From Acidimicrobiaceae bacterium (lineage in GTDB: Bacteria; Actinomycetota; Acidimicrobiia; Acidimicrobiales; RAAP-2), in the NCBI GenBank assembly GCA_027306755.1, contig DAHUZE010000050.1:1-59523 (forward strand): DNA of 59,523 bases, given 5' to 3'. Below are positions 8,601 to 17,034 of this stretch, piece by piece. Under the pieces are notes generated by a model. It saw only the letters and a list, made by a program, of their open reading frames with translations, had not been told where the DNA came from and made no database searches. The position numbers were made by a program, and so were the translations under genes. How positions within the stretch are numbered: the first letter of the stretch is position 1; every line of letters starts with the position of its first letter.

Positions 8601-8931
8601 GCGCAGGGGCGAGTTCTCGGCGCTTCGGGCGATCGGCGTCACGTCCCGGTCATTGCGCCGGACGGTGCAGTTCGAGCAGGCCATCGTCCTTGCCGCCGGC
8701 GTGGTGGCCGGCGTGGTGGCCGGGGCTGTGGCGGGGGCGGTGGCGCTGCGGTCGGTGCCCGAGTTCCTGACGCATGCTCCGGGGCCACCACTGCAGCTGG
8801 GCCTCCCCCCGGCGGACATCGCCGTCACGGTTGGCGCCATGATCCTGGCCCTGGCGGCCACGGTGTGGGTGTCATCGTCCATCGTGGTCGGTGGCGCGGC
8901 GCCCGAACGCCTCGCCGGGGGGCAGCCGTGA
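5692..8931 (+). CDS. FtsX/MacB-type ABC transporter permease, duplicated (about 10 TM)
   Basis: A 1079-aa membrane protein of the type VII (MacB/LolC/FtsX) ABC class, which couples cytoplasmic ATP hydrolysis to movements outside the membrane (lipoprotein or peptide extrusion, hydrolase control). Layout: TM1 near residues 28-46, a large extracytoplasmic domain (about 47-335), three TMs from about 342, a TM pair from about 473, TM7 near 564, a second large external domain (about 590-930), then three C-terminal TMs from about 938 containing the FtsX-type loop with RRRGEFSALRAIGV. This is the duplicated arrangement, so one chain can form the whole membrane part. ATG 5692 is chosen for its GAGGGAGGT site; a GTG one codon earlier is possible. 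The stop overlaps the next start (GTGA). Confidence 0.85.
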   Translation: MTRGGRRQWAVNRRIRAALLINGLRWRGRSSVAMFAVAVFACGAAAFGPIYLHSSDELALSRTLAGAPPGNAGLTIANASFPRAGHHSRSWLQRYAEHPPEPGTGTRWWGTPIMTLTVGLQTIPLVPSGPGAQVSATARPGPGPLGAPSTIHLDRVPYSPTHPYSGQLVARTGECGHLHMVAGVCPQGGSRGVAISTRTDQTLGIPLGGTFPVLFGPHQPPRELHVVGIYLPGNASAPYWWGINYFGFDAVGSQGFLNIDAAFTTPSGELALAPHKRVTVMGQVPYRQGTLTTGDVGAIRADIAAFERQSLTGRQVVVSTLMPALLSRSGAVEHTEATVVDVADLELVLLGLLVLYFVAGRTAAEREPDVRLGELRGFRSSSTIAVALAEPVAIVAAAAPAGLLGGWLVAEATAPAIFGGGVTVSVTLLSVGAAIAAGAVGVAAAGLGARRSLAGGLSAAADAPSGEISLSRWYLLGDAAVVAVAGAAFFALAVGGDSGRSATGSNPLAAFAPGLLAVALGILTARLLPRVLAATHRWTAFSGRLSLALAARTVARRREYRTQLVLTALAVSLATFAVSGWVVAARNRDQRAELQVGAPRVLTVSVRSGTTFLRDVRAADRGGTGAMAVVVEHAADGNTLAVDARALDTVPIWPHDLGLPAATAARRLLPTGLAPEIPVNGTTVAATIDLVGNVRPLPQLTMAVYDADTQFSSTVLLGKLTPGLHRYTGQLNVDCPTGCRLLGLSLTWTSPSPAAGVQAPAVTVELRSLAERSASGSWRTLHALLGDARAWASPTGGVHLSSAGTALAARVSFVSGTTVTLSPRTVPTAVPVMVTPTSSSQASGDGGPLLVGLDGSTLPGRSVGEVPALPGIAGDAVLATLGILERELTGNMLTDTTEVWLGKGAPTSIVRSLQAHGVHVISGASAAAAVADLARSGLTLAYLLYLVAAVAAAVLVMGATAFTLSSAARRRRGEFSALRAIGVTSRSLRRTVQFEQAIVLAAGVVAGVVAGAVAGAVALRSVPEFLTHAPGPPLQLGLPPADIAVTVGAMILALAATVWVSSSIVVGGAAPERLAGGQP

Positions 8932-9890
8932 TCGGCCACCTCACCCGCCGCCGCCCGGCCGCGGCGCCTTCGGGATCCCGCCCCAACGGAGCACCCAGCC
9001 GCGGAGGGGTGGCGGCCCACCTCGTGGGCGTGGTCCACCTCTACCGCCAGGCCGGCGAGGACATCGTCGGGCTGCGCGGGATCGACCTGGACGTGGAGGC
9101 CGGCGAGACCCTGGCGCTGCTCGGCCCCTCCGGCATGGGGAAGACGACGGTGCTCCGCCTCATCGCCGGGGTCATGACGGCGTCGGCCGGCGTGGTCCGC
9201 ATTGGCGACGCCGACCTCCGCCGGCTCCGGCCGTCCGATCGTCGGGCGCTGCGGGCCGGGGAGATCGGCTACATCGTCCAGGGGACGGCGGCCAACGTGC
9301 TGCCCTTCGCCACGACGCTCGAGAACCTGTGGTTCGCCCAGCACGGGGCCCGAACCCTCGGCCGGGTTCCCCCGTGGCACCCGGCGGAGCTGCTGGAGCT
9401 CCTGGGCCTCCTGTCCCTCGCCCACGTCCGCGTCGTCCAGATGCCCCGCGGCGTGCAGCAGCTGGTGGCCGTGGCCAACGGCATCGCCAGCGGCCCCCGC
9501 CTCCTGCTCGCCGACGAGCCCACGGCCCAGCTCACAACCAGCTCGGCGTTCACCGTCATGCAGCTACTCCTGCGGATCAACGCCGAGCTGGGCACCACCA
9601 TCGTGATGGTGACCCACGATCCCACGATGGCCGCGCTGTTCCCCAGGGTCGTGACCATCCGCGACGGCCGGGTCGGTGCTGACGCCCTCCACGGCACCGA
9701 GTACGCGGTGGTGGACGGCTCGGGCTCCGTGCAGCTGCCGCCAGACGTCCTCGACACGTTGCCCCCGAACACGCGGGTCCGGGTGGTGCGGCGTGAAGGC
9801 GGCGTGGAGCTGCTCAGCCCGGGATGGGAGCTCGGCGCGGGATGGGAGCTCGGCGCGGGACGCGAACCCCGTCCGGGACGGGAGCCGTGA
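8928..9890 (+). CDS. ABC transporter ATPase A with degenerate signature motif
   Basis: A 320-aa ATP-binding subunit of the MacB/LolD type. Walker A GPSGMGKTT (residue 66), a Q loop (IVQGT), Walker B LLLADEP (about 192-199) and the switch histidine in VTHD (228) are intact. The LSGGQ signature is replaced by MPRGVQQ (172) and the D-loop reads TAQL rather than SALD. Such a subunit can hydrolyse ATP only with a partner that supplies a good signature, as the next gene does. The last 20 residues are a low-complexity tail made by an 18-bp tandem duplication. The GTG start overlaps the permease stop by 4 bp and its own stop overlaps the next gene the same way. Confidence 0.85.
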   Translation: MIGHLTRRRPAAAPSGSRPNGAPSRGGVAAHLVGVVHLYRQAGEDIVGLRGIDLDVEAGETLALLGPSGMGKTTVLRLIAGVMTASAGVVRIGDADLRRLRPSDRRALRAGEIGYIVQGTAANVLPFATTLENLWFAQHGARTLGRVPPWHPAELLELLGLLSLAHVRVVQMPRGVQQLVAVANGIASGPRLLLADEPTAQLTTSSAFTVMQLLLRINAELGTTIVMVTHDPTMAALFPRVVTIRDGRVGADALHGTEYAVVDGSGSVQLPPDVLDTLPPNTRVRVVRREGGVELLSPGWELGAGWELGAGREPRPGREP

Positions 9891-10585
9891 CGGCCGGGCG
9901 CCTGCGCCTCGTGCTCGAAGGCGTGGGGCTGGACCTGGGCGGTCGCACGGTCCTCGACGATATCGACCTGGTCGTGGAGGGCACCCTGCCGTTGGCGGTG
10001 ACCGGGCCCTCGGGCGCCGGCAAGACGGTGCTCTGCCTCGTCATGGCCGGCGCCGTCGCGCCCTCGCGCGGCGTGGTGCGGGTGGACTGGCCGACCGGCG
10101 CGGTCGTCGGGGTCGGGCCGGCCGGCGGGGGCGCCGGGTCGGGCACGACCGGGCTGGTGCTCCAGACGCACGGGCTGGTCCAGGGATTGACCGCCGAGGA
10201 GAACGTGGGCCTCGCCCTCCAGGCGCGCCGGGTCGACCCGCGCGAGGCGGCCAGGCGGGCGGCGCAGGCACTCGGGGACGTAGGGCTCACCCGGCATGCA
10301 GCCCGCTTGGTGGACGAGCTCTCCGGGGGCGAGCGCCAGCGGGTGGGCATCGCCCGGGCCCTGGCGCTGGACCCGACGGTGCTGATCGCCGACGAGCCCA
10401 CGTCCGAGCTCGACCCGGGCAACCGCGAACGCATCCTCCGGTTGCTCACCGCCCGCTCCGAGTCCGGAAGGATCGTGGCCATCGCCTCGGACGACCCCGA
10501 GATCATCGCCGCCTGCGGGCGGGTGGTGACGCTGGAACGGGGGACGCTGGCCCGCTCGCCCGAGGCAGAGCGCGCCAGCAGCTGA
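9887..10585 (+). CDS. ABC transporter ATPase B with canonical signature, no switch histidine
   Basis: A 232-aa ATP-binding subunit. Walker A GPSGAGKT begins at residue 40, the signature LSGGERQRVGIARAL at 145 is canonical, and Walker B is VLIADEP. Where the H-loop VTHDPE is expected the sequence reads IASDDPE, so the catalytic switch histidine is Asp202. The insert at about 70-90 (GVGPAGGGAGSGTTG) is glycine-rich and unlike relatives. The defects complement those of the preceding ATPase: paired, one composite site would be fully intact and the other doubly defective. Start GTG 9887 overlaps the previous stop. Last gene of a three-gene operon. Confidence 0.85.
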   Translation: MTAGRLRLVLEGVGLDLGGRTVLDDIDLVVEGTLPLAVTGPSGAGKTVLCLVMAGAVAPSRGVVRVDWPTGAVVGVGPAGGGAGSGTTGLVLQTHGLVQGLTAEENVGLALQARRVDPREAARRAAQALGDVGLTRHAARLVDELSGGERQRVGIARALALDPTVLIADEPTSELDPGNRERILRLLTARSESGRIVAIASDDPEIIAACGRVVTLERGTLARSPEAERASS

Positions 10586-10632
10586 CGGGCCGGGGGCGCC
10601 CCCGGCGAGTGCAGGCAGGACCCCCCTCGGAC

Positions 10633-10645
10633 TAGATTCTTGACG
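10633..10645 (+). promoter_or_regulatory. Leaderless-type promoter of the fused DppD-DppF gene
   Basis: TAGATT (10633-10638) is followed by 7 nt and then the ATG at 10646. This spacing puts the transcription start on the start codon, and no Shine-Dalgarno sequence is present upstream, so a leaderless mRNA is likely. Confidence 0.55.
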
Positions 10646-12769
10646 ATGCCTGCCGTCTTGCAACTGAACGACCTGCGGACCGAATTCCACATGCGATCGG
10701 GCAGCGTCGTCGCGGTCGACGGCGTCTCGCTGGCGGTGGAACAGGGCGAGTCCGTGGGCATCGTGGGGGAGTCCGGGTGCGGCAAGAGCACCACGGGGCT
10801 CTCCATCATGCGGCTCCTGCCGTCCAACGGCCACATCAGCGGCGGGAACGTCGTGCTCAACGGGCGGGATCTGGCCAAGCTCTCCGAAAGGGAGATGCGC
10901 AGGGTACGGGGCAACGAAGTGGCCATGATCCCCCAGGACCCGATGACGTCGCTCAACCCGACGATGACCATCGGGCGCCAGATCTCCGAGGCGGTGAGGC
11001 TCCACCGGGACGTGAACAAGGAGCAGGCCCGGAACCGGGCCCTCGAGGTGCTCCAGCTGGTGGACATGCCCCGGCCGGCCGAGCGACTGGACCAGTACCC
11101 CCACGAGCTGTCCGGCGGCCTCCGCCAGCGGGTGATGATCGCCATGGCTTTGGCCTGCGACCCCACCCTCCTCATCGCCGACGAGCCGACCACCGCCCTG
11201 GACGTGACCATCCAGGCCCAGATCCTGGACCTCATCGACGACCTCCGCGAGCGGCTGAAGATGGCGGTCGTCCTGATCACCCACGACATGGGCGTGATCG
11301 CCGGCCGGACCGACCGGGTCATCGTGATGTACGCCGGCAAGGTGGTGGAAGAGGCAGCCACCGAGACGCTGTTCGGCAAGATGGGGCACCCGTACACCGA
11401 CGCCCTCCTGGCCTCGGTGCCCAAGCTCGACGCCCACGCCGGGGACCGGCTCATCAGCATCCCAGGCCTGCCGCCGGACCTGTCGAAGAACCACACCAAC
11501 TGCCGCTTCCACCCCCGGTGCCAGTACGCCAGCGACCAGTGCCGCGAGCAGGAGCCTCCGCTGGCCGAGGTCAGCAACGCAGCGTTGAACGGTGACGGCC
11601 TGCACCGTTTCGCCTGCTTCCACCCGGTCAACATCGAGCACCGGCCGGTGGCCGTCCAGGTCCGCAGCACCGAGGCCATCGCGGCCCACACGGCCAGGCG
11701 CCAGGCCGAGCTGTCCACACTGCCCGAGCTCCTGGGCGTGGACAACCTGATCAAAGAGTTCCCGGTCATGAAGGGCGGCGTCTTCCGCCGCAAGGTCGGC
11801 ACCGTGAAGGCGGTGTCCGACGTGTCGTTCTCGATCCGCAAGGGCGAGGTCTTCGGCCTGGTGGGCGAGTCCGGCTGCGGGAAGACCACCGTGGGCCGCC
11901 TGGTGGTGGCCCTCGAGAAGGCCAACAGCGGCAAGCTCCGGTTCGAAGGAAAGGAGATCCAGAGCCTGCAGGGCCAGAAGCTGCGCCGCGTCCGCCGGGA
12001 CGTGCAGCTCATGTTCCAGGACCCCTACGCCTCCCTGGATCCCCGGATGCGGGTGGGCTCGATCGTCCGGGAGCCCCTCAAGGTCCAGCGGGTGGGCTCG
12101 GGCGCCGACCAGCGACGCCGGGTAGGCCAGCTGATGGACGAGGTCGGCCTCAGCCGCACCGCGGTGGACCGCTACCCCCACGAGTTCTCTGGTGGGCAGC
12201 GCCAGCGCATCGGCCTGGCCCGCGCCCTGGCCCTGGGGCCCAAGCTGATCGTGGCCGACGAGCCGGTCTCGGCCCTGGACGTCTCCATCCAGGCCCAGAT
12301 CCTCAACCTCATGAAGGACCTGCAGACACGGCACGGCCTGACGCTGGTCCTCATCTCCCACGACCTGGCCGTCGTGCGGTACATGGCCGACACCATCGGC
12401 GTGATGTACCTGGGAAAGCTGGTCGAGATGGGGCCGGCCCACGAGGTGTACGACCACCCGGCCCACCACTACACCCGGGGCCTCCTGGACGCCGTGCCCG
12501 AGGCCGACCCGGTCAAGGCCAGGCTCAAGGTGGCCGCCAAGGGTGTCCGGGGCGAGCTCCCATCGGCTGTGGACCCGCCGTCAGGCTGCCGGTTCCGCAC
12601 CCGCTGCCCGCGGGCGGAGGAGAAGTGCGCCCAGGAGGAGCCGCCGCTGCTGCACTTCGGCAACGGCCACATGGCTGCGTGCCACTTCCCGCTCGAGACC
12701 CCCGTCTCGATGACTTCTTCGACCACCGCGGTCGCCGGGCCTTCGCCCTCCCCCACCTCGCAGGTCTGA
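10646..12769 (+). CDS. Oligopeptide ABC transporter ATPase, DppD-DppF fusion
   Basis: A 707-aa protein with two full ABC domains in one chain, as in GsiA/YejF-type proteins. The N-terminal half has Walker A GESGCGKST near residue 41, signature LSGGLRQRV and Walker B LLIADEP; the C-terminal half has Walker A GESGCGKTT near 406, signature FSGGQRQRI and Walker B LIVADEP. Each half ends in an oligopeptide/dipeptide C-terminal (oligo_HPY) segment with four cysteines (CRFHPRC...C...FAC and CRFRTRC...C...AAC), the pattern proposed to hold an Fe-S cluster in some Dpp ATPases. ATG 10646 is preferred over an upstream TTG because of the leaderless promoter. It converges on, rather than joins, the permease and binding-protein genes at 12800-18957. 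Confidence 0.9.
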   Translation: MPAVLQLNDLRTEFHMRSGSVVAVDGVSLAVEQGESVGIVGESGCGKSTTGLSIMRLLPSNGHISGGNVVLNGRDLAKLSEREMRRVRGNEVAMIPQDPMTSLNPTMTIGRQISEAVRLHRDVNKEQARNRALEVLQLVDMPRPAERLDQYPHELSGGLRQRVMIAMALACDPTLLIADEPTTALDVTIQAQILDLIDDLRERLKMAVVLITHDMGVIAGRTDRVIVMYAGKVVEEAATETLFGKMGHPYTDALLASVPKLDAHAGDRLISIPGLPPDLSKNHTNCRFHPRCQYASDQCREQEPPLAEVSNAALNGDGLHRFACFHPVNIEHRPVAVQVRSTEAIAAHTARRQAELSTLPELLGVDNLIKEFPVMKGGVFRRKVGTVKAVSDVSFSIRKGEVFGLVGESGCGKTTVGRLVVALEKANSGKLRFEGKEIQSLQGQKLRRVRRDVQLMFQDPYASLDPRMRVGSIVREPLKVQRVGSGADQRRRVGQLMDEVGLSRTAVDRYPHEFSGGQRQRIGLARALALGPKLIVADEPVSALDVSIQAQILNLMKDLQTRHGLTLVLISHDLAVVRYMADTIGVMYLGKLVEMGPAHEVYDHPAHHYTRGLLDAVPEADPVKARLKVAAKGVRGELPSAVDPPSGCRFRTRCPRAEEKCAQEEPPLLHFGNGHMAACHFPLETPVSMTSSTTAVAGPSPSPTSQV

Positions 12770-12799
12770 AGCCGTCCGCCGCTCCCCCGCGCCGGCTGT

Positions 12800-13843
12800 T
12801 CAGCGTCGCTGGGTGCGGACCTCGAGCGCGTCCCGAAGGGCGTCGCCGATGAAGTTGAAGGCAACCACCACGAGCACGATCAGGACGCCGACGGGGTAGA
12901 TCTCCCACCACCACCCGTTGCCCACGGAATTGATCGCCGTCGAGAGCATCGAGCCCCAGTCCGTGCCCGGCGCCGGGATGCCGAAACCCAGGAAGCCGAG
13001 GGCGGCCAGGATCAGGATCGATGTCGCCACCTGGAACGTGGCGAACACCACGATGGTCCCGACGGCGTTCGGGATGATGTGGCGCCCGATGATGCGGCCG
13101 CCCCGGCCGCCCATCGACCGGACGGCTTGCACGTACTCGCGGGTCCGGAGGGTGAGCGTCTCGCCGCGGACGAGCCGGGCCGGGATGAGCCAGCTCACCC
13201 CGGCGATCACGAAGATCAGCAGGAGCTCGGAGGCTTGGAAGATCGTGACCAGGGCAATCAGGAGGAAGAGCACCGGGATGGAGAGCACGATGTCCACGAT
13301 GCGCATCATGAAGGCGTCCAGCCACTTCCCGAAGAAGCCGGCGATGGCCCCGTAGATGACGCCGACCACCGTCGCCACCGCCGCGGACAGGAGGCCCACG
13401 GTCATGGACGCCTGTCCGCCGTACATGAGGCGCCCGAGCACGTCGAAGCCGGTCTGTGTGGTGCCGACCGGGAACTTGCCTGTGGCACCGGGGGGAGCGT
13501 TCTCCGGGTTCAGCAGCGCCACTTCCTGGTTCGTCTGGTTGGTGTGGTAGATGAGCGGGCCAACCCAGCAGAACAGCACGATGAGGATGATGAAAGCAAG
13601 GCTGACCACGGCCAGCTTGTGCTCGAGGAACACCCGCAGGATCTGGCGGGCCATGCCGCCCGATGCCTGGGCCTCCCCGCCCGAGGGACCGGCTTGCTCC
13701 TGAGCCGCGGCCGCCTCCTCGGGCACGATCAGCCCGATCCCCACGGCCACAGGGCTCTCCGTGGGGCTCGTTCCGAACGCCGGTGTGTCCATGGCGGCCC
13801 GGCCCTCCCGGGGAACATCGCTGGCGTCGTTGGCGTCCGTCAA
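12800..13843 (-). CDS. dppC: Oligopeptide ABC transporter permease, DppC type
   Basis: A 347-aa permease with a long Pro/Gly/Ala-rich cytoplasmic N-terminus (about 65 residues), TM1 near 80-100, an external loop containing FPVGTTQTGFDVLGRLMYGG (the DppC pattern), and five further TMs. The ATPase-contact (EAA) loop reads EYVQAVRSMGGRGGRI. The start is a TTG at 13843 overlapping the dppB stop (TTGA), with GGAGG 8 nt upstream; an internal ATG at 13792 would shorten it by 17 residues. Partner of DppB, with which it would form the heterodimeric channel. Confidence 0.9.
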   Translation of the reverse strand: MTDANDASDVPREGRAAMDTPAFGTSPTESPVAVGIGLIVPEEAAAAQEQAGPSGGEAQASGGMARQILRVFLEHKLAVVSLAFIILIVLFCWVGPLIYHTNQTNQEVALLNPENAPPGATGKFPVGTTQTGFDVLGRLMYGGQASMTVGLLSAAVATVVGVIYGAIAGFFGKWLDAFMMRIVDIVLSIPVLFLLIALVTIFQASELLLIFVIAGVSWLIPARLVRGETLTLRTREYVQAVRSMGGRGGRIIGRHIIPNAVGTIVVFATFQVATSILILAALGFLGFGIPAPGTDWGSMLSTAINSVGNGWWWEIYPVGVLIVLVVVAFNFIGDALRDALEVRTQRR

Positions 13844-14796
13844 AACGAGCCTCCGTAACGGATCCGCGGGTCCACGAGCACGTAGAAGATATCCGCCAAG
13901 AGGGATCCGATCACCGTCGCGACCGTGATGACCAGGGTCGTGCCCAGCACCGTGGGGATGTCCGCGTTCTCGGCGGCCTGCACGGTCAGCAGTCCCATCC
14001 CCGGGTAGTTGAAGAGGTCTTCGACGATCACGGCGCCGCTCACGATTCCCGGCAGCGACAAGCCCAGGAGCGTGATGATCGGGATGAGGGCGTTGCGCAG
14101 GGCATGCCCGTACAGGACACGGCGACTGCTCGCTCCCTTGGCTCTGGCCGTGCGGATGTAGTCCTCCGCCATGGCATCCAGCAGGGAGGAGCGCATGTAC
14201 CGGCTGAACCCGGCAATGGTCAGCGCGGCGAGCGTGACGACCGGCAGGATGAAGCCCTTGGGGTCGGTCCAGACGGCGAACGGCGAGGCGTTGGACGGGG
14301 GAGAGACCGGCAGCAGGCGGGTGTCGAAGGAGAACCAGCTGATGAGCAAGGTGCCCAGGAAGAACGACGGCATGGAATAGAGCACGAAGGCGCCGCCGGT
14401 GAGGGCGTAGTCGCTCGGCTGGTTCCTCTTCACCACCTGGATCACACCGAGGGGTACGGCGATGATCAGCGCCAGCAGCGTGGACGTCCCCACGAGCACC
14501 AGCGTCTTGGGCAGCCGGGTGGAGATGACGCTCCAGACCGGTTCGGTGAACTTATAGGAGTAGCCAAGGTGCAGGGTGGGGAGGCCGATCAGGTAGTGCC
14601 AGAACTGCACCCACAACGGCTGTGTGAGGCCATTGGCGTGGTTGAACTGTCGAATGAGCTCGGGAGTGGACTTGGGGCCGAGGACGGCACGGGCCTCGCC
14701 GCCCGGGATCAGCCGTGACAGCGCGAACACGATGATGGTGACGCCCAGGACAACGATGATCGCCTGGATGAAGCGTCGTATCAGGTACCCGATCAC
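13840..14796 (-). CDS. dppB: Oligopeptide ABC transporter permease, DppB type
   Basis: A 318-aa permease with six TMs: TM1 at residues 9-28 (RRFIQAIIVVLGVTIIVFAL), the external N-terminal loop of the DppB family, then the transport core with EAA loop EDYIRTARAKGASSRRV and the family ending DIFYVLVDPRIRYG. The GTG start at 14796 lies 165 bp after the binding-protein gene, and the stop overlaps dppC. That 165-bp gap shows no obvious terminator, so one transcript with the binding proteins is plausible. Confidence 0.92.
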   Translation of the reverse strand: MIGYLIRRFIQAIIVVLGVTIIVFALSRLIPGGEARAVLGPKSTPELIRQFNHANGLTQPLWVQFWHYLIGLPTLHLGYSYKFTEPVWSVISTRLPKTLVLVGTSTLLALIIAVPLGVIQVVKRNQPSDYALTGGAFVLYSMPSFFLGTLLISWFSFDTRLLPVSPPSNASPFAVWTDPKGFILPVVTLAALTIAGFSRYMRSSLLDAMAEDYIRTARAKGASSRRVLYGHALRNALIPIITLLGLSLPGIVSGAVIVEDLFNYPGMGLLTVQAAENADIPTVLGTTLVITVATVIGSLLADIFYVLVDPRIRYGGSF

Positions 14797-14961
14797 GGTG
14801 TCTCACTTTGCCACGATCCCGCGCTGGACGGCGCTCGGGCCGCAACGATCCGGGGCCACGGCGTCTTCGACGCTTGTGGCTCATCGCAGGGGCCGGCCAA
14901 TGGTCGCATCCGTCGGCCCGATCCGTCAATTGTCACTCGGCCAGTGCAGGACCGTTCAGGG

Positions 14962-16896
14962 TCAGGACCAGTGGTATGTGGCCGGTGTGAGGGTGTCCAT
15001 CGGGTCCCAGGGGCTCAGACCCACGAGGCCCTTGCGCACCTCGTGCAGTGTGACGCGGTAGGGCTGCCAGATGACCGGCTCGTTCTTCGTCAGGTAGTTC
15101 TCGACCTTTGTGATCTTTGTCGTTCCGGTGATCGTCTTGTCGATGAGCTTTGTGGCGGTCTTTGTGACGAAGTTCCCGTCGTTCGAGCCGGCGCCGGCAA
15201 GGAAGATCTCTGTGCCGTTCGGGTACAGGTCAGGCGCGTACTCCCAGGCCAGGCCCTGGCTGTAGTCGGCGGTCTGCCACTTGCAACCCTTCGGGCACGG
15301 GACGATCGCGCCGATGATCGAGGTGAACGTCTCGGCTGCCAGGTTCACCCGGATGCCCGCCGACGCCATGGCGTCCTTCTGGGCGACCACGACGGCCGAC
15401 GCCGTCTTTGTCCCGGCAACCTGGAGGAATGTGAAGTTCAGCTTGGCGCCCTTCTTGACGCCCTTGCCGCAGTGGCCGGCACCGGATCCCGGCTTCTGGC
15501 AGGTGTCGACGCCGCCGGGCACCACCTTCCAGCCGTGCGAGGACAGGAGCTGCTTGGCCGCCGACACCGAGTAGGGGTAGGGGTTCTTCAGCTCTGTCTT
15601 CGAGATGAGGGAGCTCTTCGGCAGGACTGGCACCGGGCCGTAGTTCGGCACCCCGTACCCGTGCCACAGGCGGGAGATGATCAGTGTCTGGTTCACCAGG
15701 TGCTGCACCGCCTGGCGGAAGTAGAGCTGCCGGTAGATCGGACCGGCATTGCCTGTGTCCCCATTGGAGTTGTAGTTGATGTAGTAGTAGTCGATGGACC
15801 ACGTGGGGGCGGGCACGAGGTTGTATGTCGCCGAGAGACGCGGGTTGTTCGGCCCGGGCTTCGGCGCCTGGCCGGGCTTGCCGATCGCGCCCGCCGGGGA
15901 GGTGATCTCTGTTGGCGGGAGGAGGCCGGCGTCGAGTGTGCCGCCGACCATGGCGTTGTACTGCGCGGTGGCCGTCGTGTACTGCTTCGCGATGTACTTC
16001 TTGACCTTAGGCTTGTTGGGGCCGGAGTACGACGGGTTCGGCACGAGCACGAATGTCGTTGTGGGGGTGAAGCTCGACAGCGACCACGGGCCGTCGACGA
16101 CCTTCCACAGCGGGTTCGTGGCATAGGTCGGCAGCGCGTTGACCTTTGTTGTCGGCTTTGTCGGGTTGTGGCCCGACTCCGTGGAGAGGAAGTCGTACAC
16201 GGCCTTGCACTTGGCGCCGTTCGCTCCCTTGGCTGTGGTCGTGGAGAATGTCGCCTTCGCACAGCCACCGGACCCGGTCGCCCCTGTTGCCGAGGTCTTT
16301 GTCCAGGCGAGTGGCAGCGGGGTGATCTGGGACAGCTCGTTGTAGAGGAACCAATGCGGGTTAACCGACTTGGTCATCGTCAAGGTCAGGGACGTGGGGC
16401 TTGTGACCTTGATCGACTTCACGCTTGTCGGAAGCGAAAGGCCGCCAGGGAACCAGCCGGCGTAGCCTGTCGGCTTCTGGTGCCAGATGTTCATCCAGAA
16501 GACCACGTCTGTGGCGGTGACCGATTCCCCGTCGGACCACTTGTACGTCTTGAGTGTGATCTTGACGGTCTTCCCGCCGTTGGAGTACGTGGGTGTGTCG
16601 GCGAGCGAGAGCCGCTTGTTCACTGTGACCTTCCCAGCACTGCCGAACATGTAGAGCGGGCGGTACAGGTAGTACTGGAAGGTGTCGATGTTGGCCACCG
16701 AGAAGTAGGCGGTTGTCATGAACGGGAAGATGTAGTTCACCGCCACCTGGCCCCATGTGCCGATGGGCACGGTGATCGTTGTCTTTGTCACCGCACCACC
16801 GGTGCCCGGCGCAACGGCCACGCCGGCCAGGGACACCAGGCCGACGACTGCAAGTCCGGACACGGCCCTTCTCAGGGTCCTCACGATCTGACGCAT
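14962..16896 (-). CDS. Family 5 extracellular solute-binding protein, oligopeptide type (copy 1)
   Basis: A 644-aa secreted binding protein for the adjacent Dpp-type permease. A Sec signal (MRQIVRTLRRA followed by a hydrophobic run) ends near residue 36; there is no lipobox cysteine, which is unusual for a Gram-positive binding protein. The mature part follows the SBP_bac_5 plan, with tandem motifs such as LYRPLYMFG, TATDVVFWMNIW and AVQHLVNQTL. Cysteine pairs (CQK...CGKG, CPKGC) suggest disulfides. ATG 16896 is chosen because the signal peptide begins there and GAAGGAG lies upstream. Threonine is often ACA, unlike neighbouring genes. It is closely paralogous to the next gene upstream, with the same block order throughout. 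Confidence 0.88.
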   Translation of the reverse strand: MRQIVRTLRRAVSGLAVVGLVSLAGVAVAPGTGGAVTKTTITVPIGTWGQVAVNYIFPFMTTAYFSVANIDTFQYYLYRPLYMFGSAGKVTVNKRLSLADTPTYSNGGKTVKITLKTYKWSDGESVTATDVVFWMNIWHQKPTGYAGWFPGGLSLPTSVKSIKVTSPTSLTLTMTKSVNPHWFLYNELSQITPLPLAWTKTSATGATGSGGCAKATFSTTTAKGANGAKCKAVYDFLSTESGHNPTKPTTKVNALPTYATNPLWKVVDGPWSLSSFTPTTTFVLVPNPSYSGPNKPKVKKYIAKQYTTATAQYNAMVGGTLDAGLLPPTEITSPAGAIGKPGQAPKPGPNNPRLSATYNLVPAPTWSIDYYYINYNSNGDTGNAGPIYRQLYFRQAVQHLVNQTLIISRLWHGYGVPNYGPVPVLPKSSLISKTELKNPYPYSVSAAKQLLSSHGWKVVPGGVDTCQKPGSGAGHCGKGVKKGAKLNFTFLQVAGTKTASAVVVAQKDAMASAGIRVNLAAETFTSIIGAIVPCPKGCKWQTADYSQGLAWEYAPDLYPNGTEIFLAGAGSNDGNFVTKTATKLIDKTITGTTKITKVENYLTKNEPVIWQPYRVTLHEVRKGLVGLSPWDPMDTLTPATYHWS

Positions 16897-17034
16897 CTTC
16901 CCCCACGCTCCTTCTCTACCGACCGCTGCTGCGGACCTGCCGAATCTGTGTACACGCTCCGTCCCCAGTTCCCGGCCCAACCCTCCGCAGGTGAGCCGGG
17001 CACGGGGCCGGTCCGAATCAGTATCTGGCCGTGA

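Noticed and set aside
9269-12469. A 1066-aa open frame on the - strand opposite the ABC ATPase genes
   Set aside because: It is the antisense shadow of three well-supported ATPase genes; its translation is His/Gln/Gly-rich with no domain, typical of frames opposite high-GC genes.
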